64,000 nt of DNA, from NCBI RefSeq assembly GCF_033568475.1, contig NW_027331831.1:4960001-5024000 (forward strand). Reading direction: 5' to 3'. Shown piece by piece: positions 36,313 through 47,579 of the stretch (the stretch's first letter is position 1; every line of letters starts with the position of its first letter). The notes under the pieces are model-generated. The model had not been told where the DNA came from. It searched no databases and saw only the letters and a list, made by a program, of their open reading frames with translations. The stretch is from Henckelia pumila (lineage: Eukaryota > Streptophyta > Magnoliopsida > Lamiales > Gesneriaceae). Both the position numbers and the translations under genes were made by a program.

Positions 36313-39175
36313 ATTTATATATATATATATATATATGTATGTATATATATATATATATATATAATGCTTAAACTAAATATATATTAGTAAGAATTTTTAT
36401 TTCTTTGCAATTTTACCATATTTATTAGGTTCAAATTTGATTAATTATATATATATAAATATAAATAATTTTATTCATTTTAAATATTAAAAGGAAATTA
36501 GGATAAAAAAATGTACAAAATAACTAAATTCTCTAATTTTAGCATTCTTTTGATAATATCGCCTTTAAAAAAATTTAAAAATCATAAATAAACATTTAAA
36601 AAAAATCCAACCTAAGATTCGTAAATGAAAATTTTCTGAAGAAAAAGGGAAAAAATAATTTTAAAAAATCATACATTTTCAAAGTATTAAACTAATTATT
36701 TTATATTTGACATATTTTGATTATGGATGATTTTCAAAAAATTTAAATTCCAAACTTAATCACAATATTACGTAATTAAAAATTGCATAATATTTGAGTT
36801 CTTAATTTTGTATTAAAAAAAACTATATGAAATCACAACCGTAATTAAAACTATACAAAATCACTATCTATAACTGCAAATTAAAAGCATGCACAATCAG
36901 TACTTTAATTAAAACTATACAAAATCATTACTAACTTCTCGACCCTTCTTAAATACAACAAAATCTAAAAATTAAGAAAAATATAGAATAACTTATAGTT
37001 TTAAATCATTTATTAATATTTTGATTACGGAATTAAATCACAATATTTATATAATTAAACACACACACACAAACATATATATATATATATGTATATATAT
37101 TGATTTTTTTGTCATTTTTTGGCAAAATCCTGTCAAAAATGTGGTGCTAAAAACAAAAATAAAAAAATTCATAATTAAATCATAATATTCATGTAATTAA
37201 AAGTTTCATAATATTTACATCTATTTATATACATATATATATACATGTAAAATTACACATGATTACTTCAATTATTCTTTGATTTTATCATTCCCTTTTT
37301 AATATTTATTTACTTTTCAAATCATGAAAATACATCTATATTATATATATAAACAAATTTGTCATTTTCAGTAAAATTTCGCCAAAAAACTTTGTTTCTA
37401 AAAACAAAAATTTTGTGAACAAAACCGAAAAAATAAATTGTTATAAAAAATTATATATTTTTTTCAAATTATTAATTCAATTACTTCATATTTGACATAT
37501 TTGGATTACGAAGGATTATTTACAAACAATTTCATTTTTAAATTTAATCGCAATATTCATGTAATTAAAAATTATATAATATTTGCATCTATTTATATAA
37601 ATATATATTCATTTAAAATTACACATGAATATTTATAATATTTCAGGATTTCAACATTCCATTCATAATATTTGCTTTCCAAAATATTTAAAACATCAAA
37701 TTTTTTAAAAATCCAATCTAAGATTGGAAAAATGTTTAATATAAATTTATACATATACATTTATATGGATATATATATATATATACACAATTCCGTAATA
37801 TAATTTATATACATACACCTTTAAGATCTAAAATATTATTATTAAATATAAATGTAATTCCGTAATATTTGCATAAATTTATATACATAAATATCATTTC
37901 GTGATATATATTTTTTTTCTAAAGCATCAACAATTCATCGTCTAATCGCAATATTTCTATACAAAATTAAAAATTATATAATATTGAAATATATTTATAT
38001 ACATATATATTCATTTTAAATTACAAAAAATATTTATAAACAATTCCAATTCAACATGTATGAGAAATATATAATATTTTTAATTTGAACACACTTATAA
38101 TTAGAATTAAAGTGCACTTTAAAAATATATATACATAATATTGCTAATTTATCATATATTTGTGAATATATTTATATACATATGCATCATAATATCAATA
38201 AAAATTTAAAATACCCGATAAATGTTAAATATACATGAATATATAGATTAGATAATGGGTCTAATGTAAAAAAAGCAATCCTAAAAACTACATAATATAA
38301 ATATATTTATATACAATATATATATATATATCATAATATCAATAAAACATTTAAAATATCTAATTAATATTAAATATACATGTACATATAGATTACACAA
38401 TGTTGTTGATTTACCATGTATGTATAAATCTTAACCAAGATTTCAGCATTTCGTCTATGATCACTGATTTTCAAAAAAATTTAAAAACATATTTTAAGAT
38501 TCGAAAAAAAATCACACTTAATAATTTCATATATTTATACATATATAATATTTTCTTTCCAACAAATTGAAAATTCCACCTCTAAAATTCAAAAAAAACA
38601 ATATTGATTTTCCTGCACACATTTAAAAATTTTAAAATTTAACAAAACTGACTGAGCATTTCCAACATTGGTTTGAATAAACTTAATGTATAAATATAGT
38701 TTACGAGCAAAATATATTATTTAACATGATCAACTTCAATAAAAAAAGCCACCAATCAATTGCAAATCAAATTAATGACATATTTGTTTAATGTTATTAG
38801 TGAACTAAACCCTCTAGACTAGCATTGAGCGCTGAAACTATAGTTAGTACGTTGTTAAGATCTACCTCTATATCAAAACAAACAAGATCTCAAACGATGG
38901 AATCATATTTTTAAGATGTTGATGTGTGCATAATTTTTTTGTGATTTATTTTTATGTTCTATCTATGTTCGTTCAAACGTTCAATCATACTATTTTTTAC
39001 CATTAATTATACAAAATAACATCGCGTTGTGTAAAAAGTTTTTTTTGTGTTTTTAAAAGTATTTTTTTTAACATTAGTCTTATTACTTATTGTAGAATTA
39101 ATTTTTTTACATTTTAATTTCACATTCAAAATTTTTATATTATCCAATTTAACCATATTATACATGATATATAGT

Positions 39176-39203
39176 CCGTGCATCGCACGGGTGAAATACT
39201 AGT
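39176..39203 (+). other. Helitron-type 3' hairpin and CTAGT end
   Basis: A 6-bp GC stem with a 3-nt loop, 8 bases, then CTAGT. This is the replication-termination signature of Helitrons and the strongest single piece of evidence for the element. Confidence 0.85.
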
Positions 39204-41287
39204 TAAATCAATAACAGACCAACAAAATATTGACCACAAGCAGAAACTTGAAATTAACATACAAAATATATTTAAAAAAACTTGAATATTAAAGGGCAAG
39301 GCAGGACCATTATAAGAAATTACACTGAAATATTTTTGTAGCTTTTTTTCCCATTACTTTGTTATAAAAAAAAAAACTAAAAACTAATAAAAAAATAAAA
39401 CACCATTAGTTAGCCACGATGGGTTTGGTCTGCTTACAATTTTCGTTTCGTTTTCATTACCGTTTTTGGTACTAAAAGCAACTTAATTAACAGCTGGCAG
39501 AAAGATAGCTCAATGACTATATGTCTATATGATAAATCCAATTTTTTTTTTTTGAGTAAATGATAAATTCAATGTTAAAAAAGTAAAGTGTGGCATTCTC
39601 TATTTAATATAATGATCTCAAAATATCTATCCAAAAAAAAAAAGGAAAAATAACTCAAAATAACAGCACAAATGTGGGGACAAATAATATTTTATAATTC
39701 CACGAGTCAACTCAAATATTATTGATAAGTCAGGCATGCATATTTCGTGTAAAGGTTAAACAAAAACTATGGCAGGAAACGTTGCTATTGTTATGTGACT
39801 GCAAAGTCTTCAATGATAATAAAAGATTTTGAAATTTAGATATTTGATTGCTATATCCCCAGGTATACACTTAATTAAAATTGGCATCTCTATATTAACT
39901 AAAATTCTAATTAATTTTGTGAAACTCTATTTAAAATTACAATTATATAATTTTTTAAAAAAAACGCGCAAGCAACACACAATAACTATAAACGGCAAAT
40001 TTTTTGATTTTGAATCCATAAATGGGAAATTTTGGTATACAACTCGAGATATATTTCAGTTTAAAAAATGCATCCTCCTCATAGGACTGCATGTTTCTAT
40101 TAACAGAAGTTAGATCAAGAGTCGAATAAAATTAGACAAGGGTCAAATATTGAACTATTTCGTAACTCTCATAAATAAAAAAGATAATACTTTACCAATC
40201 AAACTCAACATATGGGAAAACTATTATCAACTCATTTTATAAATCGTGTTTTAAAACTGAATAAGAAGAATTCACGTTCCATAGGCAGCTGCGACCAAAT
40301 TCACTTGAATTTTTTAGATAACAAGGTTCTTGTTAATTATGGAGAGGGAGTGAATTTTCGAATTATGATGGAAGTGTGTATGTTAATGTAATTGAACAAA
40401 ACTTAATTTTTTTTTAATGAAATCCATACCCTTTTGGCAATGCTGCAAAAATTGATCCAATAATTTACAATAAATATATTTTTTATATAGAGCTACATAT
40501 TAGGCGACATGAAAAATCAGATATGACTCATAACTCATTGTATAATATTATAACTCAAAGATGGGATCGAACAAATCTCGTTTATGCATTGTCATTTCAT
40601 ATAAGACATATGTAGACACAACACAAAGTACGATGATGAAAAAATCAATTCAACCTCAAACAAAATTAGAAAGCTAGAGATTGCTAGACAACGAGGTCGA
40701 GGACAAGAAGTTGCCAACCCTTCATAATTGTACAGGCAACTGTTGCAAATTCTTTTCTTGTTTGGTCGGGGTAGCTAGATTCTTGCATGGAAATGGAAGA
40801 CACATGCTCTAATTTTTCTTTTTAAATAAGGAAAATGTATTTTGTAAGAGACCAATGAATCTTGACGCATATTAATATTGTTAACATAAAAAATATTACA
40901 TTATCATTAGTGACTCAATTAAAAGATTCGTCTCATTACCGTTTCACATGAGATTTTATGTTAAATTATATAGGTCCACCTAACAATGTGCATATTCGTG
41001 GACTGACACGATTACATTTACTAATTCATAAGCGGACCTGGATACATTATGTTTTGTATATGATAGCAGTATAAACATATTCAGCGGAAAGAGTTTCAAG
41101 TTCATTTCATCCTACTTGGTGCACTGTAGGACAGCGCAGGGTTGACATATATGGATCGAATTGTAGCTTAAAAATAATAAATTTGTAAATTTACTGTCTA
41201 ATAATTGGATCGAATTGGTCACCTAGATAAGCAAGAAATATCCAGCTAGATATAACTGAGAACTGTTGGGAAGATTAGCCCATTTAG
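39204..41287. other. AT-rich intergenic DNA, no gene seen
   Basis: A member of the GTGAGAC-end family lies at about 40843-40965. No frame has plausible exon context. The 94-codon frame at 39829 starts without ATG and has no coding character. Confidence 0.45.
40843..40965. repeat. Dispersed short foldback repeat (copy C)
   Basis: It has GTAAGAGACC at one side, paired TTAATATTG/AATATTAC segments, then AAAGATTCGTCTCAT and CCGTTTCACATGAG. It is a weaker relative of the copies at 16754 and 46693. Confidence 0.4.
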
Positions 41288-41295
41288 ACTAGAGG

Positions 41296-41854
41296 CAGTG
41301 TTCCAAATGGCGGTCTATGAGGTAAGCGGCCCTCGACCACCCCGCTTTTGTCCAAGACGGCCTTTGAGGAGGTTCAAAGTCATCAGACGGGAGAGACGGT
41401 CGATGCGGTGAATGATTTTAAAATCTCGGTTTACTATCAAAATTAAATAATTTTAAAAACCAGGCAAATACAATTAATTTAAAAAACCTAGATAAAATAA
41501 AAACACCAAACTCTCTTTTGCATTTACTTTTGATTTTAAGTGTCATCCACCATCAGCCACCGTTGCCTCAAACCGCTTCCAGCCGCCCTCCGCCGTTGTC
41601 GCCATAAGCCATCACCTTAATTGTCTTGTTAGTTTGCATATATTTATTTGCACTTTGTTTAAATTTTATTATATTGTATGAAGCTTCTTTATGCATAAAT
41701 ATTATTTAGTTACATATATTACATACAAATTTTGACTATTTGTGATTACATTGCATGATTATATATAATTACCTATAAAATAGCTAAAAAATTCAACCGC
41801 CTAGGCGGTCGAGGTAGTAGGCAGTCACTGACCGCCCCGCCATTTACAACATTA
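41296..41854. mobile_element. hAT-type MITE with perfect 8-bp target duplication
   Basis: The 559-bp element starts CAGTGTTCCAAATGGCGGTC and its right end in reverse complement reads TAATGTTGTAAATGGCGGGG. ACTAGAGG flanks it at 41288-41295 and 41855-41862. An 8-bp duplication and C/TA-TGTT ends fit hAT elements. Its GC-rich terminal 130 bp, with repeated GGCGGTC/GACCGCC words, contrast with an AT-rich middle. No transposase is present. Confidence 0.87.
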
Positions 41855-42242
41855 ACTAGAGGTTTATACAAATTGAGCTAGCTCTTGATCTTTTCGTGTT
41901 GGCTCGAAATTTTTTTGAATTCAAGCTGAACTCGATCATATTCGAACTTTTTCAAGTTAAATTTAAATTCAAATTATTTTATTTGATAGAGTCGTTCAAC
42001 ATTAATATAATATAATTATATATTAATAAATATATTTCTACTATTTATTTTCGACCAACAGTTTAAATACCGTGGAAACAATTTTTAATAATTTAAGTCA
42101 AACTCGAACTTGAGGCAAAAATTTCAAATTTTTCGAGCTTCGATTGAGACAAATTTTGGGGACCGTCCTAATTAAATCATATGATGCACAATTTTGTCAT
42201 GCCAAAACGAAGAGACATCAACTGTATAGAGTCGGGAACTTC

Positions 42243-42271
42243 TACCCTACAGTTACCCCCAACTGTAGGGG
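42243..42271. repeat. Perfect short hairpin CCCTACAGTT/AACTGTAGGG
   Basis: CCCTACAGTT pairs perfectly with AACTGTAGGG around a loop of about 6 nt. The surroundings repeat related words (AACTGTATAGAGTC, CAACCGTATAGTCG, CACCGTATAGTC), so it may be the core of a small decayed element at about 42170-42375. It could also act as a terminator-like or small-RNA hairpin, but nothing supports transcription. Confidence 0.55.
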
Positions 42272-42456
42272 AAGATGTGGAACCCACAAAAAAAATGTGG
42301 ACAAACTAAGACCCTCACCTCACGGTCAGGGTAATATCCCAACCGTATAGTCGAATTCACCGTATAGTCTCTCTTGGGATGTTTTTTTTCGATGTCACTA
42401 AATGCCCGATATTCTATACCAAGTACCGATATAACACTGAAAGTGTGTAATCTAAA

Positions 42457-42535
42457 GTAGTGTTTGGAATTGCTTCTAGGAATAAATTTTGAGTTTGTCC
42501 TAGTAAGAAGCCTAAAAGCAATGTCAAACACTAAC
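42457..42535. mobile_element. Very small MITE-like hairpin element
   Basis: AGTAGTGTTTGGAATTGCTT at the left and, in reverse complement, AGTTAGTGTTTGACATTGCT at the right enclose about 40 bp. The whole unit is roughly 80 bp. It resembles internal-deletion products of GTGTTTGG-ended (PIF/Harbinger-like) elements. Confidence 0.5.
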
Positions 42536-43298
42536 TAGGAATTGCATACGATCCAAAGGGCCTTACACATGCAATATATCAGTAGGCGTAGGATGAAAAA
42601 TGTGGTTGTAACTTGTAAGGGGCCACCTTTCTAAAACATAAAAGCTAAAAGTCGTGGACATAAATTTAAAAATCAACAATAAATACAATCAGATCACGGA
42701 TTTGATCAGATAATAACACATGTTAATAAAAGAATAAGGATGACAACGATTTGAGCAACATTAAGGTTGTATGTTTAAGGTTCAGACAATTTTCAGTTGG
42801 ACTCGAGTATTCGATCGGCCATAGGTCATTCTTGGAGAAGTGAGATGGGACGCAAGTAACAGAACAAAAGAAAACAAGACAGGACATCGATTTTGGCTTA
42901 AATGATTTGGAGAATCCCTTGGTACCCATTATTTTCAATAAGATGCGTCTTTCACCTCTAAGTGGTTGTAGATAAACATATAAACATTGTGCTTCCTACT
43001 CAAAAAACATGTAAATGAAAAATAGAGCATTACTTGCCGTTAAACTAGAAAGTGGCGAGCGATTATAAATTTATAACCATGCTAAGGTTTGAAGGGAATA
43101 AAAATTAAAACCGAGGAATAACCTCCATAAACCAAACCAAGACAGAGCAAGAGTAAACAAATAGGCTCGTTGACATGATAATCATCTATAAAATTCAACC
43201 ATTCCCGGTCACTAGATACGAGAAAGATCAAGCTACCCAATCACAAGTGTTAGACCAGAGCTTAACCACAAAAGTTTTTAAGAAAAAGCATCAAGCAC

Positions 43299-46230
43299 TT
43301 ACTTCTTCACAAGCCTATGATGTGGGGCCTTGCTGTAGTTTAATACTGCCGTCCTCAACTGAAATGCAAGAGGAGTGACTGATTAGAGAGCAATATTCAT
43401 GGATTGGAACAAGAAAACTGCACAAAAATACGGACCTCATTTACAAGATTTGCAGCACCAGAGATATCTTGCTTTTCTTTCTTTAGAAGTTCAAGACGGG
43501 CACTGATATTGCACTTCTGCTCCTCAGCCTACACAACAAAATAAATAATAGATGAAATATTTTAGGGACGACAAATGTTGATCAATGACCATGTAAGAAC
43601 TGTTAAAGGTGTATGGAAAGGTAATAAATCATTATTAAAACCCCACCAGGCGTTCACATAGGCTCGAGGCTCGTCTAGCCCTTACAACATGACACAAGTC
43701 AAGGAGCAAATCTTCCATTGAGTATGCTTCTTAACCATAAATCACTGGCCTTGGTATGCTTAAAAGAATGTACAGGCAATAAAAATCAAGACCCAATGGA
43801 AAATAACATTCATTCTTTTTTCGCTTATACATCATTTCTTTTATTATCTTCTAATAATTTGTAAACTACGTATTGTATCATATGTGATTATATTTGATAA
43901 AAATATATAGATTCTAACATATCATCATTATCATTATAATGCTTCACTTCAATAAAAAGGACGTCTTATCTGCTGTGACATAATCTCCGTATACCTATAA
44001 TCCTCGGCATGCCTTGCGCTTCTAATTGCTAAGTTGAATCCATTCTATATTGAGCAAACTCAAGGTTCTAGAAACAAAGGCCTTGCTTGTTTGTATTCTT
44101 CAGAAACAATCCCCCCCAACCCCCCTTTCTTTTTCCAAAATGTATTTTTTTCTCATCTTTAGATCTCCAGCACGGTCATCACTTAAACTTTGAATCTCAT
44201 TCAAAAATTTTAGTGGTATTATATCCTAAGCAAAAATTTTAAATTTTAAAATAATCCATCAAACATTTTCAAACATGATTAACATATGAAGCAGTTATTC
44301 TATTTTATAAGTTAAAACAGCACTTGCTGTCTTAGTTTCTTGAATCATTTCCCCAAACTCTTCCCCTCCTACTCCCAAAATAAAACCAAACAATCCCTCC
44401 ATTATTCTTCCTAGAAATCGTGGAAGACTCATCACACATGCATTGGACATCAGTTGCAAAACATTAAAAAAGAAACGACTATCAGGAGCAATCAACTAGT
44501 TCTGTTACTTTAAAATAATACAGGAGGTTTAAATGTCGAAAACTTGGCTGACTACCTTTTTCAACATGCCCATCAAATATTGCACTTCGTTCTTCTTTCC
44601 TTCTGATAAGCTTTGTACAGTTTCTGCTACATTACTCCTGCAATTTTGTACCCTATAAGACCTCTGGTATTCATATACTATGCAATAAAGCATAGCTGGA
44701 AAGTTTAAGATACACATTTCCACTTGATGTCGAGACAAAGCAAATTTGATGATATATCCTAAAGTATAAATTTACTCAGTGCCGTTTCTCATAAGCTCAA
44801 TATTTGGGGCAAGCGGTTTCAACATGGTATCAGAGTTATGATGTGATAGGTTCAAGACCCCTGGAGCGCAAAACCTGATGCCTGATGCTTGATGCCTGAC
44901 ACCTGACTGACTAGCTTGCACGCATTTGCTTTGAATGTTAATTTTAAAGATATATTTCCTGATCTCCAATTTGCATGTGTTATTAACCATCCCTTCTCCT
45001 ATGAGCTTCAGCTTTGGAAAGAAATGATTTTACATATGTGAATACCTTATGTAATGTAACAGAAGAAACATTTCTTCCACAAATATTTTTGCATAGATCT
45101 CTTATTAATTTTCGAAATGGAAATCAAAAGTTAATTTTTAAATAAAGTACTATTGGAACTCGGAAGCATACTTCGTATAAATCAGAGGATCAAGATTATG
45201 CTCATCCACTAGTTCCTCTACATTGTCAAGAACATTTCCCACCTAAAAAATGACAAGCTTAAAAGTCAAAACAAGATGAAGCTTAGACAAAGCAACCCAA
45301 CCACAAAGTAAATTACGAAACGTGATAATCAATTATCAGACCTCAGGCGTAAAAATGGAAGATACAATTATAATGATCTGAGACAAGCATTTACTGACAC
45401 AAAATGTAAGAAACAGAAAACCTAATGAAAAGTTGAGGGCATAAAACAATATAAAATGCTTCCACAAGGTTATACCTGTGTCTCAAGCAATATTGACTCA
45501 AATTCTTCCTGTGTGATTCGAAAACACGAAGAAGTCACGAAATGAATCAAACCTCTATAGCTTGTAAAAGGGGTATAATAAATAATGCCGAACACATCAT
45601 CAAGGAACTACCGAATATCTACGAAGAAAAGGGGTATAAAACTTTAGTCAATAGATGAGTTAAAAGCATGACGCACCTCAACATTTTCATGCAAAGATGC
45701 GATAACCTGAAAGTTGGGACGAAGCAAAGATGAGACAGAGACAGTTGTAACATGACAACGGGAAACATGATATGAAAAATTGACGGCGGAGAGAAATTGT
45801 TTTGTCGAATTTTGTCTCAATATCACCAGGAATCAATTTCACAACCATATCTAAACTAATCACACTAAACCCCATGATATTGAATAATAAAGACATTCTT
45901 GATGTAACAAGCAAGATTAAAGCCAGAACATCACCTGGACGAAAAGGCGGTGGAGGCGCTCTTGCTCAGCTGCAGCAAAACTCGGAAAAGCTTTACGAAA
46001 TTCCTTCAAAATTCCAATAAAAGCAATCGAATAACTAGAAATCAGCACATATCCAAATCATAGGCTAAATTTTTGTGTGCGCACGACTAAAAACATGGAA
46101 AAAAAATAAAAAAGAAGGAAAATTAAAGCACCTCTTCGGAGCAGGCAGTCAACAAGGAGCGGAGGACGCGTTGAAAAGATCTCTTCAAATTCGAATGCCT
46201 AGATCCAGGGATCGATGCGGTGTTCTCCAT
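43299..46230 (-). CDS. NNF1: Nnf1/PMF1-like kinetochore subunit (MIS12/MIND complex)
   Basis: A small coiled-coil protein. It is likely the plant Nnf1 subunit of the four-protein MIS12 complex that links centromeric chromatin to the outer kinetochore. Exons in transcript order: 46230-46132, 46003-45935, 45706-45677, 45508-45476, 45242-45172, 44637-44556, 43528-43436, 43358-43299. The sum is 537 nt, or 178 residues, with all joins in frame and GT-AG. The N-terminal half has LKRSFQRVLRSLLTACSEEE and FPSFAAAEQERLHRLFVQ, then an acidic helical stretch EELVDEHNLDPL. The C-terminal third (MLKKAEEQ...LELLKKEKQD) looks like coiled coil. Order and spacing match Nnf1/PMF1-type proteins as I recall them; sequence identity in this family is low, so the name is probable rather than certain. 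A MULE-like MITE ends about 110 bp upstream of the ATG. Exons of 30 and 33 nt make this gene easy to mis-annotate. Confidence 0.78.
44812..44866 (+). other. tRNA-Met-like primer-site word in an intron of the Nnf1-like gene
   Basis: ATGGTATCAGAG followed by AGGTTCAAGACCCCTGG resembles the stretch after the left LTR of some plant retroelements. No LTR ends or coding relics are visible around it, so it is at most a small old fragment. Confidence 0.3.
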
Positions 46231-46338
46231 GTTCGCTGTATTTTTCGAGCACAGAAATGGTGAGAGAGCTGATTTGAAGAGCCCAGATAGGGTGGAGAAG
46301 TCGATCAGGCGGGAAAGTTTTTCGTCAGTTGATTTTGG

Positions 46339-46582
46339 GGGCTAATTGCACATGAAAAAGTCATAAAACATAAAGAAATATTAATACGCTAATGCATCCT
46401 CCGTTTTTTAAAATGTAGCACATTTCACTTTTAGGTTATATAAACTCGGGCACATTTAAACTCTCTCATAGAGGTTTTTATGCTAATTTTTTTTAAAACA
46501 TTGGTCTAACATGCTATTAATTTTACACAGAAGGTTTTATGCTTTTTAGACTTTTCACATGGGTGGTGAATGCAATTAGCCC
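46339..46582. mobile_element. MULE-like MITE with 11-bp target duplication in the Nnf1-like promoter
   Basis: The 244-bp element has ends GGGCTAATTGCA and TGCAATTAGCCC and is flanked by GTTGATTTTGG at 46328-46338 and again at 46583-46593. Inner arms CATGAAAAAGTC and GACTTTTCACATG extend the inverted repeat. A 9-11 bp duplication points to the Mutator superfamily. The insertion starts about 110 bp upstream of the start codon at 46230, so it probably lies in the promoter or leader. Confidence 0.85.
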
Positions 46583-46593
46583 GTTGATTTTGG

Positions 46594-47579
46594 TATTGAT
46601 TGATGGTTTTGATTTTTTTTTTTCATAGAATAAAAATAAAATATAAAACATAAAAATTATTAATGTGATCACAATTTTTTTGCGGAAACATTCTTGTGAG
46701 ACGATTTCATCCGTGAAACGGGTCAACTTTACTCATATTTATAATAATAAGTAATATTTTTGTCATAAAATATAATATTTCTTAATGGATAACTCATATA
46801 AAAGACTCGTTTCAAAAAAATGATCTTTAAAATCGTCTCATATGAGTTTTTGTCCCAAAAGTATTATTTTTCAAATGCCAAAAAAAAAAATATTAGTTAT
46901 GCTATACAAAATAATTTTGTGTAGTATTTGTTAAAATATTCAAAATTATTACTTTCAAATAAAATTTTTTTCATTATAAATTACTAGTCAGTCTAATTTA
47001 TAAAAGTTATTGGAAAGTAAATATTCTTTATTCCCTGTGGTGTGCTATTCTATGTGGTTGACTCTCACATTATTTTATTTTTTTTAAACTTGCACATTAC
47101 CACATGTTTTGTTTGAAACATTTGAGTTATAAGAATACTTTTAAGAAACAATTTTAACTCAGATAAAATTTCATGCGAAAAATGTTTATTTACATAGCCA
47201 AGTTAACAAAAATACAATTTCCCCGACATTTTTATTGAAAAATTGCGAACTTTGGAGTAAGACCTGTATGTCTCTTGCTTCAAAAATTCTAAGCTCAATA
47301 ATTAAACTTTATGCGATTCAGAAACCACTATAGTCATACTTCTAGTGTACTTGTACATACAGTATGCCCTCCTGCAACCAATACAAAGTACTTACAACTG
47401 ATTTTCTCACCACCCCACATGAGGTTCAGCCAACTTCTCTTCTGTTTTCCTTGTGATTTCTGCTCATGAATCGTGAGGCATTCCATGAATTACATCCTCA
47501 TTCTTGGACACGGGGGTGGACGATAAGCGGCATAATTACAGTACGGTCCGCATACATGAGATTTAGGTGGGGGAAACAT
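46594..47579. other. Intergenic DNA between the Nnf1-like gene and AP-4 epsilon
   Basis: It contains a GTGAGACG-end repeat (46693-46855), oligo-A/T runs and, toward 47230-47579, the likely AP-4 epsilon 3'UTR on the minus strand. A minus-strand AATAAA lies at about 47231-47236. No gene is seen. Confidence 0.45.
46693..46855. repeat. Dispersed short foldback repeat, GTGAGACGATTTC ends (copy D)
   Basis: It opens TTGTGAGACGATTTCATCCG and closes AAAATCGTCTCATATGAG. The interior holds TAAGTAATATTTTTGTCATA followed by AATATAATATTTCTT, the same two-segment layout as the copy at 16754. The ends are inverted. Confidence 0.6.

Larger units (their letters stand above)
35540..39203 (+). mobile_element. 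Non-autonomous Helitron-like element (about 3.66 kb, very AT-rich)
   Basis: The right end is diagnostic. A GC hairpin CCGTGC-ATC-GCACGG (39176-39190) is followed 8 nt later by CTAGT and then T. The left end fits too: TCTATATATATATAATAACT begins at 35540 after an A, so the element sits between A and T as Helitrons do, without a target duplication. The interior has no open frame for a Rep/helicase and is a patchwork of repeated AT-rich modules. The left-end module (GTTTTTGCC...AAAATTCCGCC) has relatives at 37105-37160 and 37340-37415, suggesting nested or internally duplicated 5' ends. A TA-lodged foldback is inserted at 36205. The 3' end is strong; the choice of this left end over internal ones is less sure. 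Confidence 0.72.
41855..43298. other. Intergenic DNA downstream of the Nnf1-like gene
   Basis: It holds a GAACTCGA/CTCGAAC-rich relic (about 41880-42140), a strong hairpin at 42243-42271 and a tiny TIR-flanked element at 42457-42535. No gene is seen. Confidence 0.45.
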
